A DNA stretch of 8,364 bases from contig JAOUHH010000112.1 of NCBI GenBank assembly GCA_029865195.1, forward strand, positions 1 to 8,364, in the 5' to 3' direction. Source of the stretch: Desulfobulbaceae bacterium (GTDB lineage Bacteria > Desulfobacterota > Desulfobulbia > Desulfobulbales > UBA5123). This document shows, one piece after another, positions 6,208 through 8,364 of this stretch. Every line of letters starts with the position of its first letter. Position 1 is the stretch's first letter. The notes below the pieces were generated by a model. That model saw nothing but the letters and a program-made list of their open reading frames with translations, was not told the origin of the DNA and did not search any database. Made by a program: the position numbers and the translations under genes.

Positions 6208-8120
6208 CAATAGCGAAAGGTCAGGCCGCACTCCAGCCAACGGCCGGCATTGGGGTACTCGTAATCCCAGTACTGACCAACGGCGAACAGGTTGTGGACG
6301 GCGACAAAGATCTCGGCCTGGCCGCTCCTCCCGGCGGCAAAGGCCTTGGCGACGGTCAGGTCCCAGAGGATGTTGTTGTCGGCGGGCAACTCGTTTTTGA
6401 CCGACTCGCCCATCCTCACGTAATGCCCGACCAGTTGCCCCTTCACCCCGCTGGCCTCGTTTGCGTAATCGAATACCAGATTAGCCGTGTACATCTCGTC
6501 GTTGGAGAGATCGACGGTGCCGTCTTTTATGCTGTCTTCCTCGGTATAGGTGAGGTTGCCGCGCAGGGAAAGACCGTGATAGCGGGCGGTTTCCGCTTCC
6601 AGGTCCGCGCCGCGCCAGCGGATGACCCCGGTGTTCTGCCATGGCAAAGCACCCATATCCCAGCCATCAGCCACCTCCTGGTAGAAGAGGGTGGCCTTGA
6701 GCCGAAGCGGGGGGAAACGGAAGGTCTCGATGCCGCCCTGATAGGCCCAGATCTGCTCGGGTTTGAGGCCGGGATTGTTGGCGAAGGTGGCCAGATAGGG
6801 GGCGGCAAAGCCCCGGGTCACAGAGGCCCGGAGCAGGGTATCCCGGCTGAGGCTGTAGGTCATCCCCAGGGACGGGCTGACGAACTCCTCGGAACGGGAA
6901 TGGAAGTCGTAACGCAGCCCCGGCGACAGGGTCAAATCGCCGAAGAGCAGGGTGGCGTTGCCGTAGAGGCCGCGACGCTCCTCAAACTCCGGGGCGGCAA
7001 CGGTGGTGGACGGCCCCCATAGTACGCCGTAGGAGTCCTCGCTCACCATCCGGCTGCGGTTGGTCTCAAAGCCCAGGTTGCCGCTGGCGTGCTCGCCTGC
7101 CCAGGAAAGACGGCTGACCAGGGAGGTGGTGTACTCGTCCCAACGCTGTCCGAAAACAAACTCATCCGCCGGCCCGGCAGCGCCCCCCAGGGAATGGTAG
7201 TTCTGCCTGTAATCACGCTGGAACCGCTGCAGGGCCAGATGCAAGGAATATTGCTCACCCAGCGGGGCATCGTAGGCAACCGCGCCCCAATAATTCTCAT
7301 GACTACTCTGCACGTAGAGATCGAAGTTGGGGATACCCCAGCCATCGCTCCAGTTCAACATACGACGCTCCGGGTCACTGAAACCGCCGGTCAGCGACAG
7401 GGAGGAGCGGTTGGGAAGCGCGACCTTGACCTTGCCGTACAGGCTCTGCCGGTCAAAGGAGCGATCGAGGCGGATGCCGTCGGACCGCATGCCGCCGCCG
7501 TAAAGATAGTAGCTGGCCGGGCCGGCGGCACCGGCCACATCCAGGCTCAGTTCGCGGCTGGCGCCAGCTCCGTAGGTAGCGGCAGCCTCGCCGGTGGGGG
7601 TGGCAAAACGGCCCGGCTCCCTAGTGATGATGTTGACCACCCCGCCCAGGGCCGAGCCCCAGGTGGAGGAGGCCGGCCCCTTGATGATCTCGATGCGCTT
7701 GACAATCCCCAGCGGGATGAAGTTGGTGATCGGGGTGCCGCCGGCGGCGTCGTTGATGCGGATGCCGTCAAGAAGGACGGTGGTGTGGCGGGAGCGGGTG
7801 CCGAGGAAATGATAATTGACGACCGCCCCATAGTCTCTGCCGGCAAAAGCGAGCATGACGCCGCCCTGCCGGTCGAGCACCTCGGCCACGGTATGCAGAT
7901 GCATGGCCTCGATCTCATCGCGATCGATGATGGTAACGTTTTCCGCCACCTGCAAAAGCGGCTTGGGCGAACCGGTGGCGACCTCGACCGTCTCGTCGCT
8001 GGGAAAATAGAGATCCAGCAGGGCCTGGTCGGCATCCTGCGGCTGGTCGGCGGCATGAGACGATGCTCCGGCAAGCAGGACCACCACCGTTGATAGACAA
8101 ACAAGGAAAACAGAACGCAT
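6207..8120 (-). CDS. TonB-dependent outer-membrane receptor
   Basis: A 637-residue protein, normal length for the family. The ATG at 8120 is chosen because GGAG at 8130-8127 lies 6 bases upstream and a signal peptide follows at once (MRSVFLVCLSTVVVLLAGAS), with likely cleavage after Ala23. The alternative frame start at 8165 is a TTG that would put 15 polar and mixed residues before the signal peptide. The mature start carries a TonB-box-like ETVEVATG (43-50). The plug domain runs from about 55 to 167, with typical motifs VLLDGIRIND (115-124) and IEIIKGPASSTWGSALGG (143-160) followed by VVNIITR. The rest is the beta-barrel, rich in alternating aromatic and polar residues, ending in the expected aromatic C-terminus (LTFRY). 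It would import a scarce ligand such as a siderophore, cobalamin or metal chelate using TonB energy. The ligand is not identifiable. It is on the same strand as, and 90 bases before, the peptide gene. Confidence 0.96.
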   Translation of the reverse strand: MRSVFLVCLSTVVVLLAGASSHAADQPQDADQALLDLYFPSDETVEVATGSPKPLLQVAENVTIIDRDEIEAMHLHTVAEVLDRQGGVMLAFAGRDYGAVVNYHFLGTRSRHTTVLLDGIRINDAAGGTPITNFIPLGIVKRIEIIKGPASSTWGSALGGVVNIITREPGRFATPTGEAAATYGAGASRELSLDVAGAAGPASYYLYGGGMRSDGIRLDRSFDRQSLYGKVKVALPNRSSLSLTGGFSDPERRMLNWSDGWGIPNFDLYVQSSHENYWGAVAYDAPLGEQYSLHLALQRFQRDYRQNYHSLGGAAGPADEFVFGQRWDEYTTSLVSRLSWAGEHASGNLGFETNRSRMVSEDSYGVLWGPSTTVAAPEFEERRGLYGNATLLFGDLTLSPGLRYDFHSRSEEFVSPSLGMTYSLSRDTLLRASVTRGFAAPYLATFANNPGLKPEQIWAYQGGIETFRFPPLRLKATLFYQEVADGWDMGALPWQNTGVIRWRGADLEAETARYHGLSLRGNLTYTEEDSIKDGTVDLSNDEMYTANLVFDYANEASGVKGQLVGHYVRMGESVKNELPADNNILWDLTVAKAFAAGRSGQAEIFVAVHNLFAVGQYWDYEYPNAGRWLECGLTFRY

Positions 8121-8138
8121 TTTACTCTCCGGCAACTC

Positions 8139-8158
8139 TTCCCAAAAGGCATTGGGAA
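8139..8158. repeat. 7-bp hairpin in the TonB receptor leader
   Basis: TTCCCAA (8139-8145) and TTGGGAA (8152-8158) are perfect inverted repeats around a 6-base loop. The hairpin lies about 20-40 bases upstream of the receptor ATG, just before its ribosome-binding site. Read on the + strand it is followed by an A-rich run. It could be an operator or a leader hairpin affecting translation; no known riboswitch was recognised. Confidence 0.35.
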
Positions 8159-8257
8159 AAAACAAACCAACCTGACAAAGGATACAACCACATCATTTTT
8201 ACTGGTATTACATTATCGCTAATCAGAAAATTTCTCCAGCATAAACGCCGCCACAGC

Positions 8258-8289
8258 GCGACAAAATGGACCTGCGCCCAAGTTGTCGC
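8258..8289. repeat. Inverted repeat GCGACAA-N18-TTGTCGC plus adjacent palindrome upstream of TonB receptor
   Basis: GCGACAA (8258-8264) and TTGTCGC (8283-8289) are perfect 7-base arms 18 bases apart. The 12-base palindrome TCGCCATGGCGA (8286-8297) overlaps the right arm. They lie about 140-180 bases upstream of the receptor start in a stretch with no credible gene. A two-site regulator operator is possible, but no family can be named. Confidence 0.3.
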
Positions 8290-8364
8290 CATGGCGAATG
8301 ACGCGGCAGTGAAAGACCGCCGGAGCAAAAATATTCCCCCAGTGCCGCAAGCACACCGGCAAAG

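Noticed and set aside
7089..8093. 334-codon + strand frame over the TonB receptor
   Set aside because: It is antisense to a full-length receptor with signal peptide, plug motifs and barrel end; its own translation shows no recognisable family.
8203..8222. Possible Fur box (GATAATGTAATACC on the - strand) upstream of the TonB receptor
   Set aside because: Only the first seven bases fit the GATAATGATAATCATTATC consensus well; the other half does not match, and AT-rich promoter sequence gives such matches by chance.
8122..8328. 68-codon - strand frame upstream of the TonB receptor
   Set aside because: It overlaps the receptor's leader and ribosome-binding site, has no good ribosome-binding site of its own, and shows no recognisable motif.
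8121..8364. Cobalamin riboswitch before the TonB receptor
   Set aside because: No B12-box-like sequence was seen and the leader is short; only small inverted repeats are present.

Overview
The window is a GC-rich bacterial chromosome segment with short intergenic gaps. The closest fit is the Desulfuromonadales/Geobacteraceae group (Desulfuromonas/Geobacter-like Desulfobacterota). Pointers are a geopeptide-type radical SAM maturase next to a matching small peptide, a chemoreceptor with a c-type heme motif in its periplasmic domain, and a TonB-dependent receptor of the style common in these bacteria. The taxonomic call is an inference from gene content, not from a marker gene.

Layout, left to right. 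On the + strand, the C-terminal part of one ABC exporter half-transporter (its Walker A lies off the left edge) overlaps a complete second half-transporter (559-2385) by one base. They form an MdlA/MdlB- or BmrC/BmrD-like heterodimeric exporter with one degenerate and one consensus ATP site. A small stand-alone gene (2464-2751) follows, with its own likely promoter; it encodes a Lys/Glu/Ala-rich coiled-coil protein of the sll1863 stress-response type. Next is a monocistronic methyl-accepting chemotaxis protein (2979-4529) with a periplasmic CxxCH heme site and no HAMP domain, ended by a strong rho-independent terminator at 4553-4584.

The right half is entirely on the - strand. Read in its transcription direction, it holds a TonB-dependent outer-membrane receptor (8120-6207), a 28-residue peptide gene (6116-6030), a 13-bp hairpin (5999-5970), and a radical SAM/SPASM maturase (5932-4628). 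The peptide, which ends in a Cys-Cys core and has a strong ribosome-binding site, is the best find. With the maturase it makes a small RiPP (ribosomally made, post-translationally modified peptide) locus matching what I know as the geopeptide system. The peptide gene is short enough that ordinary gene callers would skip it. The hairpin between the two genes looks like an attenuator that would make more precursor than enzyme. Its two arms also carry an exact copy and the exact complement of the maturase ribosome-binding site.

No tRNA, rRNA, insertion sequence, CRISPR array or phage gene was seen. No gene-free stretch exceeds 300 bases; the largest gaps are 2752-2978 (227 bases) and 8121-8364 (244 bases to the window edge).
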